Assembly (NCBI GenBank): GCA_937877385.1
Contig: CALGBJ010000075.1
Location: 1-7,132 of the forward strand
Length of the DNA stretch: 7,132 nt
DNA from: an uncultured bacterium
Lineage (GTDB): Bacteria > Patescibacteriota > Minisyncoccia > UBA6257 > JAGGUH01
Reading direction: 5' to 3'
A program made the position numbers and the translations under genes. How positions within the stretch are numbered: position 1 is the stretch's first letter; each line of letters begins with the position of its first letter. The notes under the pieces were generated by a model. The model did no database searches, had not been told where the DNA came from, and saw nothing but the letters and a program-made list of their open reading frames with translations. Positions 1 through 6,255 of the stretch are shown here, piece by piece.

Positions 1-1
1 T

Positions 2-47
2 AAATCTAACCCCGAACCATGCGAGATTCAGGGTTAGTTGTAGATTT
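2..47 (+). terminator. Imperfect hairpin followed by T-rich DNA; possible terminator or palindromic repeat
   Basis: Bases 6-16 pair with 27-37 (CTAACCCCGAA against TTCAGGGTTAG) with one mismatch (C13 against A30) and a 10-base loop. An outer AAATC (2-6) can pair with GATTT (43-47). The plus strand after it is rich in T runs (45-62), so it could end a plus-strand transcript entering from beyond the left edge. It is less suited to alaS, which ends about 140 bases away on the other strand and would not meet a T tract after the stem. It may instead be a dispersed palindromic repeat. The call is tentative. Confidence 0.4.
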
Positions 48-177
48 TACTTTTTACTTTTTAGATTTTAGATTTGTTTAGTTTTGCGCTTTGCGCTTTA
101 CGCTTTGCACTAAATTCAGTTTTGAATTTTGGTCATTTGAATTTGTTTGTGATTTGGAAATTGGAATTTGGAATTTA
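45..177. repeat. Degenerate heptamer-repeat tract, 19 words in one register
   Basis: Read in steps of seven from base 45, the words are TTTTACT, TTTTACT, TTTTAGA, TTTTAGA, TTTGTTT, AGTTTTG, CGCTTTG, CGCTTTA, CGCTTTG, then CACTAAA, TTCAGTT, TTGAATT, TTGGTCA, TTTGAAT, TTGTTTG, TGATTTG, GAAATTG, GAATTTG, GAATTTA. Neighbouring words are identical or differ by one or two bases, and no base is gained or lost over 133 bases. Seven is not a multiple of three and no reading frame covers it, so it is noncoding. It occupies nearly all the space downstream of alaS. Its function is unknown. Confidence 0.8.
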
Positions 178-184
178 TCTAATT

Positions 185-1942
185 TTATTCTTGCAAGGTA
201 GCTTTTATTCTCTTCAAGCCACTGCCTATTGATTCTAACTTAATAATTTGAAAATTGCCAAGAACTTTAGTTGATTTAACATGAGGACCAGCACAAATTT
301 CTTTAGAAAAAACTTCACCGCTTTTTGGCTCAAAAATTGAATAAACGCTTACTCTTGGCGGATATTTTGCTTTAAAAAAAGCCAAAGCACCACTTTTCAT
401 CGCTTCAGATAATGACATTTCCTCTTTTTTCACTTCTAAATCCTGACTAATTTTTTCATTAACCAAAGATTCCACTTTATTAAGTTCTTCTTGGTTTATC
501 TCTTTGGAAAAAAAGAAGTCAAATCTTAATCTTTGAGGATTAATATCTGAACCAGCCTGTTTAACTTCCGGACCAAGAATTTTTCTTAAAGCCGCCTGAA
601 GAAGATGGGTGGCTGTGTGAAGTTTGGTAATTTTTTCTATCTCCTCTTTCTTCATTTTGTCAGAAATGCCATGACCGCCAAATTTAATGACTGCTCCCCT
701 TCGAGAAATCTCTTGATGCTTCTTAAATTCTTTTTCAAAATCTTGATAAGACAGATTTTTAATTTTTTTAGCGCCAATTTCTTTAATCACTTCAAAAGGC
801 AGACCAAATGTCTCGTAAAGATAAAATGCTTTTTTAGCATCTATTTCTGGAATTCTTTCCAGTTCTCTCAGTCCTTGCTTCAAAGCCCGCTGAAATTTCT
901 GGTATTCTTCCTCAATAATTGAATTTGCTTCTTCTCTTTTATTGAAAAGTTCTGGATAAAAATTTCCATAATTTTCTTCAACAACTTTTTTTAATTTCAA
1001 AAGTAAAGAAAAATCAAATTGATAAATCTTGCTATAAGTTATTAATCTTCTTAACAAGCGACGAAGAACATAGCCGGCTTCTTTATTTGAAGGCAAAACT
1101 CCATCGCTTATTAGAAAAACAATTGCTCGAGAATGATCGGCTAAAATTCTTTTAATTTTAGTTTCTAGGAAAGAACTTTCTTTATCAATTACCTCTAAGA
1201 GCGGTAAAAAAGAAGATGTCTCAAAAATCGTTTCAGCCATTTCAATAGTTTTTAACAAACGTTCTAAGCCCATTCCTGTATCTACTCCCGGATTTTTTAA
1301 TAACCTTAATTTGCCACTTTCTTCTTGAAAATACTGATTAAAAACTAAATTCCAAACTTCTACTCCTTCAATATGAATCTCAGTCGTTGGCCCGCAAGGA
1401 CCTTCCAAGCCAGTCGGCCCCCAAAAGTTGTCTTCTTTAGGAAATTTTTTAATTTTCTCTTCAGGAACACCTATTTCTTTTCGCCAGATATTGTAAGATT
1501 CTTCATCAAAAGGCACATTTTCATCGCCTTGAAAAACAGTCACAAAAAAATCTCTTTCTTTCAAAGAACAAGTTTCATTTAAAAATTGCCAAGCCCAATG
1601 AATGGCTGACCTTTTAAAATAGCCGCTCTTGCCAAAATCATCTGGTTTATCTGAACCTACTGGTCCAAAGGAAAAATTACCCAACATTTCAAAAAAAGTA
1701 AGATGGGTTTCATCTCCTATCTGATCTATATCAGAAGTTCTAAAGGACTTTTGACAACTTGTTGCTCTCTGGCTGGAAAAATCTTTAAGCGGATCTTTTA
1801 AACCAACAAAATAGGGCTTAAATTGCTGGACGCCAGCCGTTGTCAAAAGGACCGATGGTTCGTCTGGAACCAAAGAAGAGGATTTAACAATGGTATGACC
1901 TCTTCTTTCAAAGAATTTTAAAAATTTCTCCCTGATTTCCAT
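185..1942 (-). CDS. alaS: Alanine--tRNA ligase, compact form lacking the beta-barrel and C-Ala domains
   Basis: Charges tRNA-Ala with alanine in the cytoplasm and hydrolyses mischarged Ser/Gly-tRNA-Ala. The 585-residue product has the class II catalytic core at about 1-240: QRATSCQKSFR at 58-68, FFEMLGNFSFG at 83-93 and the motif 3 segment GVDTGMGLERL at 219-229. The helical tRNA-binding region follows to about 410, then an editing domain at about 441-580 with HTATH (His442, His446) and CAGPH (Cys550, His554), the four metal-site residues. The usual barrel with its GGQ segment is replaced by a short linker (about 405-440), and the protein stops where the editing domain ends, without the coiled coil and DHHA1/C-Ala domain. 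The reading frame stays open upstream to 2077, but those 45 residues are encoded by a GC-rich repeat and resemble no AlaRS; the family begins like MEIREKFLKFF, so the ATG at 1942 is chosen. No Shine-Dalgarno precedes it. Last gene of the minus-strand cluster. Confidence 0.95.
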   Translation of the reverse strand: MEIREKFLKFFERRGHTIVKSSSLVPDEPSVLLTTAGVQQFKPYFVGLKDPLKDFSSQRATSCQKSFRTSDIDQIGDETHLTFFEMLGNFSFGPVGSDKPDDFGKSGYFKRSAIHWAWQFLNETCSLKERDFFVTVFQGDENVPFDEESYNIWRKEIGVPEEKIKKFPKEDNFWGPTGLEGPCGPTTEIHIEGVEVWNLVFNQYFQEESGKLRLLKNPGVDTGMGLERLLKTIEMAETIFETSSFLPLLEVIDKESSFLETKIKRILADHSRAIVFLISDGVLPSNKEAGYVLRRLLRRLITYSKIYQFDFSLLLKLKKVVEENYGNFYPELFNKREEANSIIEEEYQKFQRALKQGLRELERIPEIDAKKAFYLYETFGLPFEVIKEIGAKKIKNLSYQDFEKEFKKHQEISRRGAVIKFGGHGISDKMKKEEIEKITKLHTATHLLQAALRKILGPEVKQAGSDINPQRLRFDFFFSKEINQEELNKVESLVNEKISQDLEVKKEEMSLSEAMKSGALAFFKAKYPPRVSVYSIFEPKSGEVFSKEICAGPHVKSTKVLGNFQIIKLESIGSGLKRIKATLQE

Positions 1943-1980
1943 AATTCTTAATATTCTTAAGCAAGGAAATGAACAAATAA

Positions 1981-2055
1981 TTTCCCCCTCCCCCTCCTTA
2001 CTCCTCCCCCTCCTCCGACTTATGTCGGAGGGGAGGATATAGGTGGGGGAGGAAA
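1981..2055. repeat. GC-rich palindromic element with G tracts in the alaS leader
   Basis: This 75-base block stands out in AT-rich DNA. CCTCCGAC (2012-2019) and GTCGGAGG (2024-2031) form a perfect 8-bp stem with a TTAT loop. An 11-base direct repeat CCTCCCCCTCC lies at 1987-1997 and 2003-2013. The ends are near-inverted: TTTCC plus TCCCCC (1981-1985, 1989-1994) against GGGGGAGGAAA (2045-2055), with three extra C. In the minus-strand transcript the purine side gives three runs of five G. It sits between rpiB and alaS, about 40-110 bases before the alaS ATG. It looks like a small mobile or dispersed repeat (MITE-like), and could also act as a leader structure. No clear target-site duplication is visible. 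Confidence 0.6.
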
Positions 2056-2105
2056 ACTTCTCTCTATTGACTATCAATTTTATTTTACGCCTAATCCTTA
2101 ATTTG

Positions 2106-2561
2106 TTAAGAAATTTTTAATTTCTTCTCTATTTCTTTTATCTTTTTAATCCTTCTAATTCTTCTTTCCGCTTTTTCAAAATCCGTTTTCAAAAAAACCT
2201 CCACCATTCTAATAGCTGTGCCTGGATCAGTATAATCAGCTGCCAAACAAAGGATATTAATATCATCATCCTTCCTGGCATCTTTAACCAACCAAGGCGA
2301 GAGACAAAGACCAGCCCTAATATTTTTGAATTTATTAGCAACAATACTCATACCTATACCTGAACCACAGATTAAAATCCCAAAACTCTTTTTTTCTGAA
2401 GAAACCTTTTTTGCCACTGCCAGAGCAAAATCCACATAATCATCATTTTCATCATAATGGTCATTGCCTAAATCAATAAATTTTATCTTTTTCTCTTTAA
2501 GATAAAGTTTTATTTCTTCTTTAAGTTGATAACCGCGATGATCAGCGCCAAGATAAATCAT
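2106..2561 (-). CDS. rpiB: Ribose-5-phosphate isomerase B (RpiB/LacAB family)
   Basis: Interconverts ribulose 5-phosphate and ribose 5-phosphate in the nonoxidative pentose phosphate pathway, supplying ribose for nucleotides. The 151 residues match the family's usual length. Visible hallmarks are GADHRG at 5-10 (Asp7, His8), the substrate-binding loop ICGSGIGMSIVANK at 64-77 with the catalytic Cys65, and the basic C-terminal helix with Arg133, Arg134, Arg136 and Arg137 that fits the phosphate-binding arginines. The odd point is ARKDDDIN at 95-102: most members have A/S-R-x-H-N here, so the active-site His is Asp98 and the following Asn is Asp99. It starts 18 bases after smc, in a spacer made of two ATTTATA words, with only a weak AAGAAAG before the ATG. 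Family membership is firm; whether the substrate is ordinary ribose 5-phosphate is less so. Sugar isomerases of the LacAB type are the alternative. Confidence 0.93.
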   Translation of the reverse strand: MIYLGADHRGYQLKEEIKLYLKEKKIKFIDLGNDHYDENDDYVDFALAVAKKVSSEKKSFGILICGSGIGMSIVANKFKNIRAGLCLSPWLVKDARKDDDINILCLAADYTDPGTAIRMVEVFLKTDFEKAERRIRRIKKIKEIEKKLKIS

Positions 2562-2569
2562 CTTTCTTA

Positions 2570-2587
2570 AATTTATAATTTATAATT
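2570..2587. repeat. Two-copy heptamer spanning the smc stop and smc-rpiB spacer
   Basis: ATTTATA occurs at 2571-2577 and 2578-2584, flanked by A and ATT. The smc TAA stop (2580-2582) lies inside the second copy. It is the same kind of 7-base AT-rich word as in the larger tracts at both ends of the operon. With only two copies it could be chance. Confidence 0.45.
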
Positions 2588-4808
2588 CGACTTTGGTTGG
2601 TAATTTGTAGGAAATTATTTTTGAAGAATGAGAAGAATCCATTGCTACGCCATAAAGAACATTGGCAGTTTTAATAATATTCTGATTATGACTAATAATA
2701 ATCAACTGACTTCTTTTGGCTAAATCAATAAAGATATTGGCTACTGCTTCAGAGTTTTCATCATCTAAAGTAGCATCAACCTCATCCAAGACAATGAAAG
2801 GTGGTGAAAATGACTTGGCAATAGCCATCAAAATAACAATGGCTAAAAGAGTTTTTTCTCCGCCGGAAAGAATATCAAGGTTATTGATATTCTTTCCCTT
2901 CCAATTTAATTGAATTCTCAGACCTTCAACTGTTTCTTCTTCTAAAGAACTATTCTCATCAGATCGATTGGCTAAGGTTGCCTCTTTTTCAAAATTAACC
3001 TCCTTCTTTAATTTAACTAAATTTAATTTAATAAAACTATGAGGGAAAGTTGCTTTGAAAATCTCTTTTAATTCTTGGTTAATTCTTTTAATTCCTTCGG
3101 AAAAAAGATAATCAATTTCTTTGGTTAAATCTCTAATAAGCAACTTAAGATCTTCTTTTGTTTTCTCCAAATCCTCTATTTGCTTTTTTAAAAACTGATA
3201 TCTTTCTTCTACTTCTTTACCTTGTTTGATAATTGATTCGTCAAACTGACCAATTGAAGCAAGCTGACTTCTCAATTTAAGAATTTCCCTTTTTAGAGAA
3301 TCGATTTTTCCTTTATCTAAATCAATTCCCTTCTCTTGATAATTTTTTTGCCAATTTTTAAATTTTACTTCGAATTCTTCAAATTGCCAATCACTTTCTT
3401 TCAATTCTTCTAAAAAGCTTTCTTTTTGGTAGTGAAAAGATTTTTCTTGAAAAATCAATTCATCAATTTTCTTTCTTTTTAAAAATAATTTTTCTTTTAA
3501 ATCAGTTATCTTTTGCCACCAGGATTGATTTTCCCTTCGGCTTTCTTCTATTTCTCTTTCAATTTGACTAATTTCTTGGTTTAATTTCTCTTCTTCTTGG
3601 TTAAAAAAGTCAATTTTTTTCTGAAGTATTTTTCTTTCTTTAATTAGTTCTTCTTTTTTTGCTTCTTTGTCTTTCTCCCTTTCCTGATTGAAAAATAATT
3701 CTGACTTAATTTTTTCTACTTGAGAAAGAATTTCATTTATTTTTAAATTAATCAAACTAACTTCTTTAATTTCTTTTAGGGAGGAAATTTTTTCCTTCAA
3801 GAAAGAAAAGAAATTTTTTATTTTGCTTTTTTCAATTTTTATCTCCTCAGAAGTCAATTCTTCTTTTTCTTGTTTTTCTTGACTCTCAATTATTCCCTCT
3901 AATCTGCCTATTTTTCTTAAAAGTTCATTTTTTTCTTGATTAAGAGAATTTCTCTTCTTTTGCAAAAGAGAAAACTTCTCTTGAATTTTCTCTTCTTTTT
4001 CCTGGCTTTTTTCTTTATTTTTCTGACAAAAAGAAACTTCCTCTTCTAAGCTTTTTATCTCCTCTTCTATCTTCTTTTTCTCCTGACTTAAATCAACATC
4101 TTTTCTACCTAAAAGAAAAGAATATTTAAGAAAAAAATAGGTCAACTCATTTTCTTTTAATTTTTTCTCTATCTCCTCTCTTTTCTGATAACGGGATATT
4201 TGCCATTTCAAAGATCTTCTTAAAGGTAAAATTTCTTCTAATAAATTTTTGGCTTGAGAGAGATTGTTTTCGCTGGCTCTAAGTTTCAGTTCGGCTTGAT
4301 GTTTCTTTAACTGAAAAACTTTTACGCCTAAAATATCTTCGACCATTAACTTTCTTCGAAAATCATCTACCTGAAGAATTTTATTTGCTTCTCCCTGACG
4401 AATAATATTTGTCCCTTTGACGCTTATTCTTTTCTTTGCCAAAAATTCAAGAACATCCTTTAAGGCAACTTGTTTGTTGTTAAGATAAAAAGTAGAGTTA
4501 CCTTCTTTAGTAATCTTTCTCTTTAATTGAAAACCTCCTCCTTGAGAATCAACAAAATTTGCCGCTACCCAAGCCAAATTAAATTTATCTTTTTCTTCTT
4601 TGGCTGAAAAAATTATATCGCCGCTTTTTTGCAATCTTAAAGACTTTGCTTCTCTTTCTCCTAAAACCCAAACCAAAGCATCAATTATATTGGATTTACC
4701 AGATCCATTTGGGCCGACTATTAAAGTAATGTTTTTGTCAAAACAAATTTTGGTTTTTTTAGCAAAAGATTTAAAATTAAAAAGCTCTAAAGAATCTAAA
4801 TAGACCAT
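2580..4808 (-). CDS. smc: Short, apparently hingeless SMC-type chromosome segregation ATPase
   Basis: An ABC-class ATPase expected to bind chromosomal DNA and compact or tether it. The N-terminal head has FNFKSF at 10-15, Walker A GPNGSGKSN at 32-40, the SMC-typical GEREAKSLR at 50-58, and about residues 135-180 resembling the SMC stretch that leads into the first coil. Long Lys/Glu/Gln-rich coiled coils fill about 170-570. The C-terminal head has signature LSGGEK at 647-652, Walker B FIVLDEVD at 671-678 with D-loop ATLDDEN, and the H-switch His707. Bacterial SMC is usually about 1,150-1,200 residues, with a globular hinge of about 150 midway. Here the middle (about 325-375) is only a short, less charged linker and then more coil. 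There is no glycine-rich hinge and no CxxC zinc hook, so it is not a plain Rad50. The ATG at 4808 overlaps the end of rnc by 13 bases, consistent with coupled translation. ScpA and ScpB are not in the window. Confidence 0.9.
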   Translation of the reverse strand: MVYLDSLELFNFKSFAKKTKICFDKNITLIVGPNGSGKSNIIDALVWVLGEREAKSLRLQKSGDIIFSAKEEKDKFNLAWVAANFVDSQGGGFQLKRKITKEGNSTFYLNNKQVALKDVLEFLAKKRISVKGTNIIRQGEANKILQVDDFRRKLMVEDILGVKVFQLKKHQAELKLRASENNLSQAKNLLEEILPLRRSLKWQISRYQKREEIEKKLKENELTYFFLKYSFLLGRKDVDLSQEKKKIEEEIKSLEEEVSFCQKNKEKSQEKEEKIQEKFSLLQKKRNSLNQEKNELLRKIGRLEGIIESQEKQEKEELTSEEIKIEKSKIKNFFSFLKEKISSLKEIKEVSLINLKINEILSQVEKIKSELFFNQEREKDKEAKKEELIKERKILQKKIDFFNQEEEKLNQEISQIEREIEESRRENQSWWQKITDLKEKLFLKRKKIDELIFQEKSFHYQKESFLEELKESDWQFEEFEVKFKNWQKNYQEKGIDLDKGKIDSLKREILKLRSQLASIGQFDESIIKQGKEVEERYQFLKKQIEDLEKTKEDLKLLIRDLTKEIDYLFSEGIKRINQELKEIFKATFPHSFIKLNLVKLKKEVNFEKEATLANRSDENSSLEEETVEGLRIQLNWKGKNINNLDILSGGEKTLLAIVILMAIAKSFSPPFIVLDEVDATLDDENSEAVANIFIDLAKRSQLIIISHNQNIIKTANVLYGVAMDSSHSSKIISYKLPTKVEL

Positions 4809-5503
4809 CCTTTTTCTTTCTTAAGAGTCAAGGCCTCTTTAGCCGCTTCAATCTCGGCTTCTTGTTTTGAACTGCCCTCACCTTTACTAATTAGTTTGTC
4901 ATCTAAATAAAGACCAACAAGAAATTTTTTATTATGGTCAGGTCCCCACTCTTTAAGAATTTTATATTTTGGAGTAATTTCCAATTCTGCCTGAGATAAT
5001 TCTTGAAATAAACTTTTGGCATCTTTCCATTCTTTATTGCGGATAATTTCTTCTAAATAAATCAAAATATTTTCTTCAATAAATTTTTTGGCAGCAGCAA
5101 ATCCACTATCTAAATAAATGGCTCCAATAATTGCTTCAACAGCATTGGCTAAGATTGTTTCAAAGCCCTTAGAGTTTTTATCTTTACTCTCTCCTTTAGA
5201 AACAAGAATAAATTTGTCTAAATCTATTTTGTGAGCAACTTTAATTAAACTATCAGTTTTAACTAAAGAAGCCCTTAAACCTGTCATCATTCCCTCTGGA
5301 GATTCTGGCATTTTTCTAAAGAGATAATCAGTGACAATTAATTCTAAAACCGCATCGCCTAAAAATTCCAATCTCTCATTGTGCTTTAAATTTTGATTAG
5401 GATATTCGTTCAAATAAGAACGGTGAGTGATTGCTTCTCTAATTAAATTTTTATTTTTAAAATTGATACCTATTTTCCTTTCAAGTTCGGCTAAATTGTC
5501 CAT
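4796..5503 (-). CDS. rnc: Ribonuclease III
   Basis: Double-strand-specific endoribonuclease that processes precursor rRNA and structured mRNAs. The 235 residues are a standard length. The nuclease domain (about 1-155) carries the signature HNERLEFLGDAVLEL at 41-55, with Glu43, Glu46 and Asp50 in the metal site, and the second conserved stretch ILANAVEAIIGAIYLDSG at 117-134 with Glu123. Most bacterial enzymes have Asp where this one has Asn120. A double-stranded RNA-binding domain follows at about 162-228, ending in the typical G-x-G-x-S-K-x-x-A-E pattern (208-217) and an Ala-rich helix. It lies 9 bases after nusB and overlaps smc by 13 bases. The rnc-smc order is common in bacteria. No Shine-Dalgarno is seen before the ATG at 5503, which matches the family's usual N terminus. 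Confidence 0.95.
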   Translation of the reverse strand: MDNLAELERKIGINFKNKNLIREAITHRSYLNEYPNQNLKHNERLEFLGDAVLELIVTDYLFRKMPESPEGMMTGLRASLVKTDSLIKVAHKIDLDKFILVSKGESKDKNSKGFETILANAVEAIIGAIYLDSGFAAAKKFIEENILIYLEEIIRNKEWKDAKSLFQELSQAELEITPKYKILKEWGPDHNKKFLVGLYLDDKLISKGEGSSKQEAEIEAAKEALTLKKEKGWSI

Positions 5504-5512
5504 AGTGAAAAA

Positions 5513-5953
5513 CTAAGATTTTTTTTCTTTAATAATTTCTTCTCTTTCTTTATAAATTGTCCCTAAAACTCCATTGACAAATTTTCTAGAAGAATCTCCA
5601 CTAAAAGTTTTGGCTAATTCAACTGCCTCATTAATTGCCACTTTAGGCGGCACTTCTTCTTGATTACCAAAAAGCAACTCATAAATTCCTATCCTTAAGA
5701 TATTTCTATCAATTGGATTAATTTGCTCTAAGGGCCATTGACAAGCAGCTTTTCTGATAATTTCATCAATCTCTGACAGATGTTCTATTATTCCTTTAGC
5801 TAAATTAAAAACAAAAGCCAAATCACTAATTCCCTGAGCAAACATTTTTAAATTCCTTTCAATAATTTTTACCAAATCAACTTGATGAGAATAAAAATCC
5901 CACTCAAATAAACTTTGAAGAACTATTGAACGACCCAAATGCCTAGAAGCCAT
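5513..5953 (-). CDS. nusB: Transcription antitermination factor NusB
   Basis: Small helical RNA-binding protein which, with NusE (S10), binds boxA in rRNA leaders and supports antitermination and rRNA maturation. The 146 residues match the family's length. Hallmarks are the basic N terminus SRHLGRSIVLQSLFEWDF at 3-20, then PIDRNILRIGIYELLF at 80-95, VAINEAVELAK at 105-115 and KFVNGVLG at 124-131, all in the expected order. It starts 13 bases after rpmF and ends 9 bases before rnc. Placing it beside RNase III and L32 gives a small ribosome-biogenesis unit. No Shine-Dalgarno precedes the ATG; the preceding sequence is almost all A and T. Confidence 0.94.
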   Translation of the reverse strand: MASRHLGRSIVLQSLFEWDFYSHQVDLVKIIERNLKMFAQGISDLAFVFNLAKGIIEHLSEIDEIIRKAACQWPLEQINPIDRNILRIGIYELLFGNQEEVPPKVAINEAVELAKTFSGDSSRKFVNGVLGTIYKEREEIIKEKKS

Positions 5954-5966
5954 AATAGTAATTTAA

Positions 5967-6245
5967 TTAAGATTGCTCTTGACGGCTTGATTTTGAAGAT
6001 TCTTTTGATTTTGAAGACTCTTTTAATTCTTTTTCCTTTAATTTTCTTTCTTTTTTAGTTAATTTAGCAAAAACATCAATGACCATTTTACCTCGATAAT
6101 AGCCGCAATAAGGACAAACTCGGTGAGGTAAAATTAAATTGCCGCAGTGAGAGCAAGCAACTAAATTTTTCTTCTCTAACTTCAAATGGCTTCTTCTCAT
6201 TCCAACTTTTGATTTTGTCTTATGTCTTTTTGGAACGCCACCCAT
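5967..6245 (-). CDS. rpmF: 50S ribosomal protein L32 with a Lys/Ser/Glu-rich C-terminal tail
   Basis: Structural protein of the large ribosomal subunit. The N terminus GGVPKRHKTKSKVGMRRSH corresponds to the family's VPKR...SK...RR-H pattern, followed by a zinc-ribbon with Cys31, Cys34, Cys44 and Cys47 (CSHCGN, then PHRVCPYCGYYRG). Bacterial L32 is usually 55-60 residues; this one is 92 because of a charged tail from about residue 58, including two copies of KESSKS encoded by an 18-bp tandem repeat. The reading frame is open to an ATG at 6266, but that start lies upstream of a probable -10 box at 6256-6261, and the family begins M-x-VPKR, so the ATG at 6245 is chosen. First gene of the minus-strand operon. 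In many other bacteria rpmF sits with yceD, plsX and fabH instead. Confidence 0.93.
   Translation of the reverse strand: MGGVPKRHKTKSKVGMRRSHLKLEKKNLVACSHCGNLILPHRVCPYCGYYRGKMVIDVFAKLTKKERKLKEKELKESSKSKESSKSSRQEQS
5989..6024. repeat. 18-bp tandem duplication inside the rpmF tail
   Basis: GATTTTGAAGATTCTTTT (5989-6006) is followed directly by the same 18 bases with one change (6007-6024). Read on the minus strand in frame, it encodes KESSKS twice, so the duplication lengthens the L32 tail without shifting the frame. Confidence 0.85.
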
Positions 6246-6255
6246 AATGGATTTT

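Noticed and set aside
605..922. Plus-strand open frame inside alaS
   Set aside because: Antisense shadow of a conserved gene, with no recognisable motif. The same holds for the plus-strand frames at 1373-1582, 2716-2913 and 4600-4803.
1943..2077. N-terminal 45-residue extension of the alaS reading frame
   Set aside because: It is encoded mostly by the GC-rich repeat, resembles no AlaRS N terminus, and the normal family start fits the ATG at 1942.
1943..2105. T-box or other riboswitch controlling alaS
   Set aside because: No T-box consensus or specifier-loop arrangement is visible. The only structure is the GC-rich repeat hairpin, which is followed by purines and not by a T tract on the coding strand.
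185..6245. Recoding of UGA as an amino acid, as in some Patescibacteria
   Set aside because: All six complete genes are uninterrupted when UGA is read as stop, and glycines use GGN codons. The genes end in TAA or TAG only, but six genes are too few to infer anything from that.
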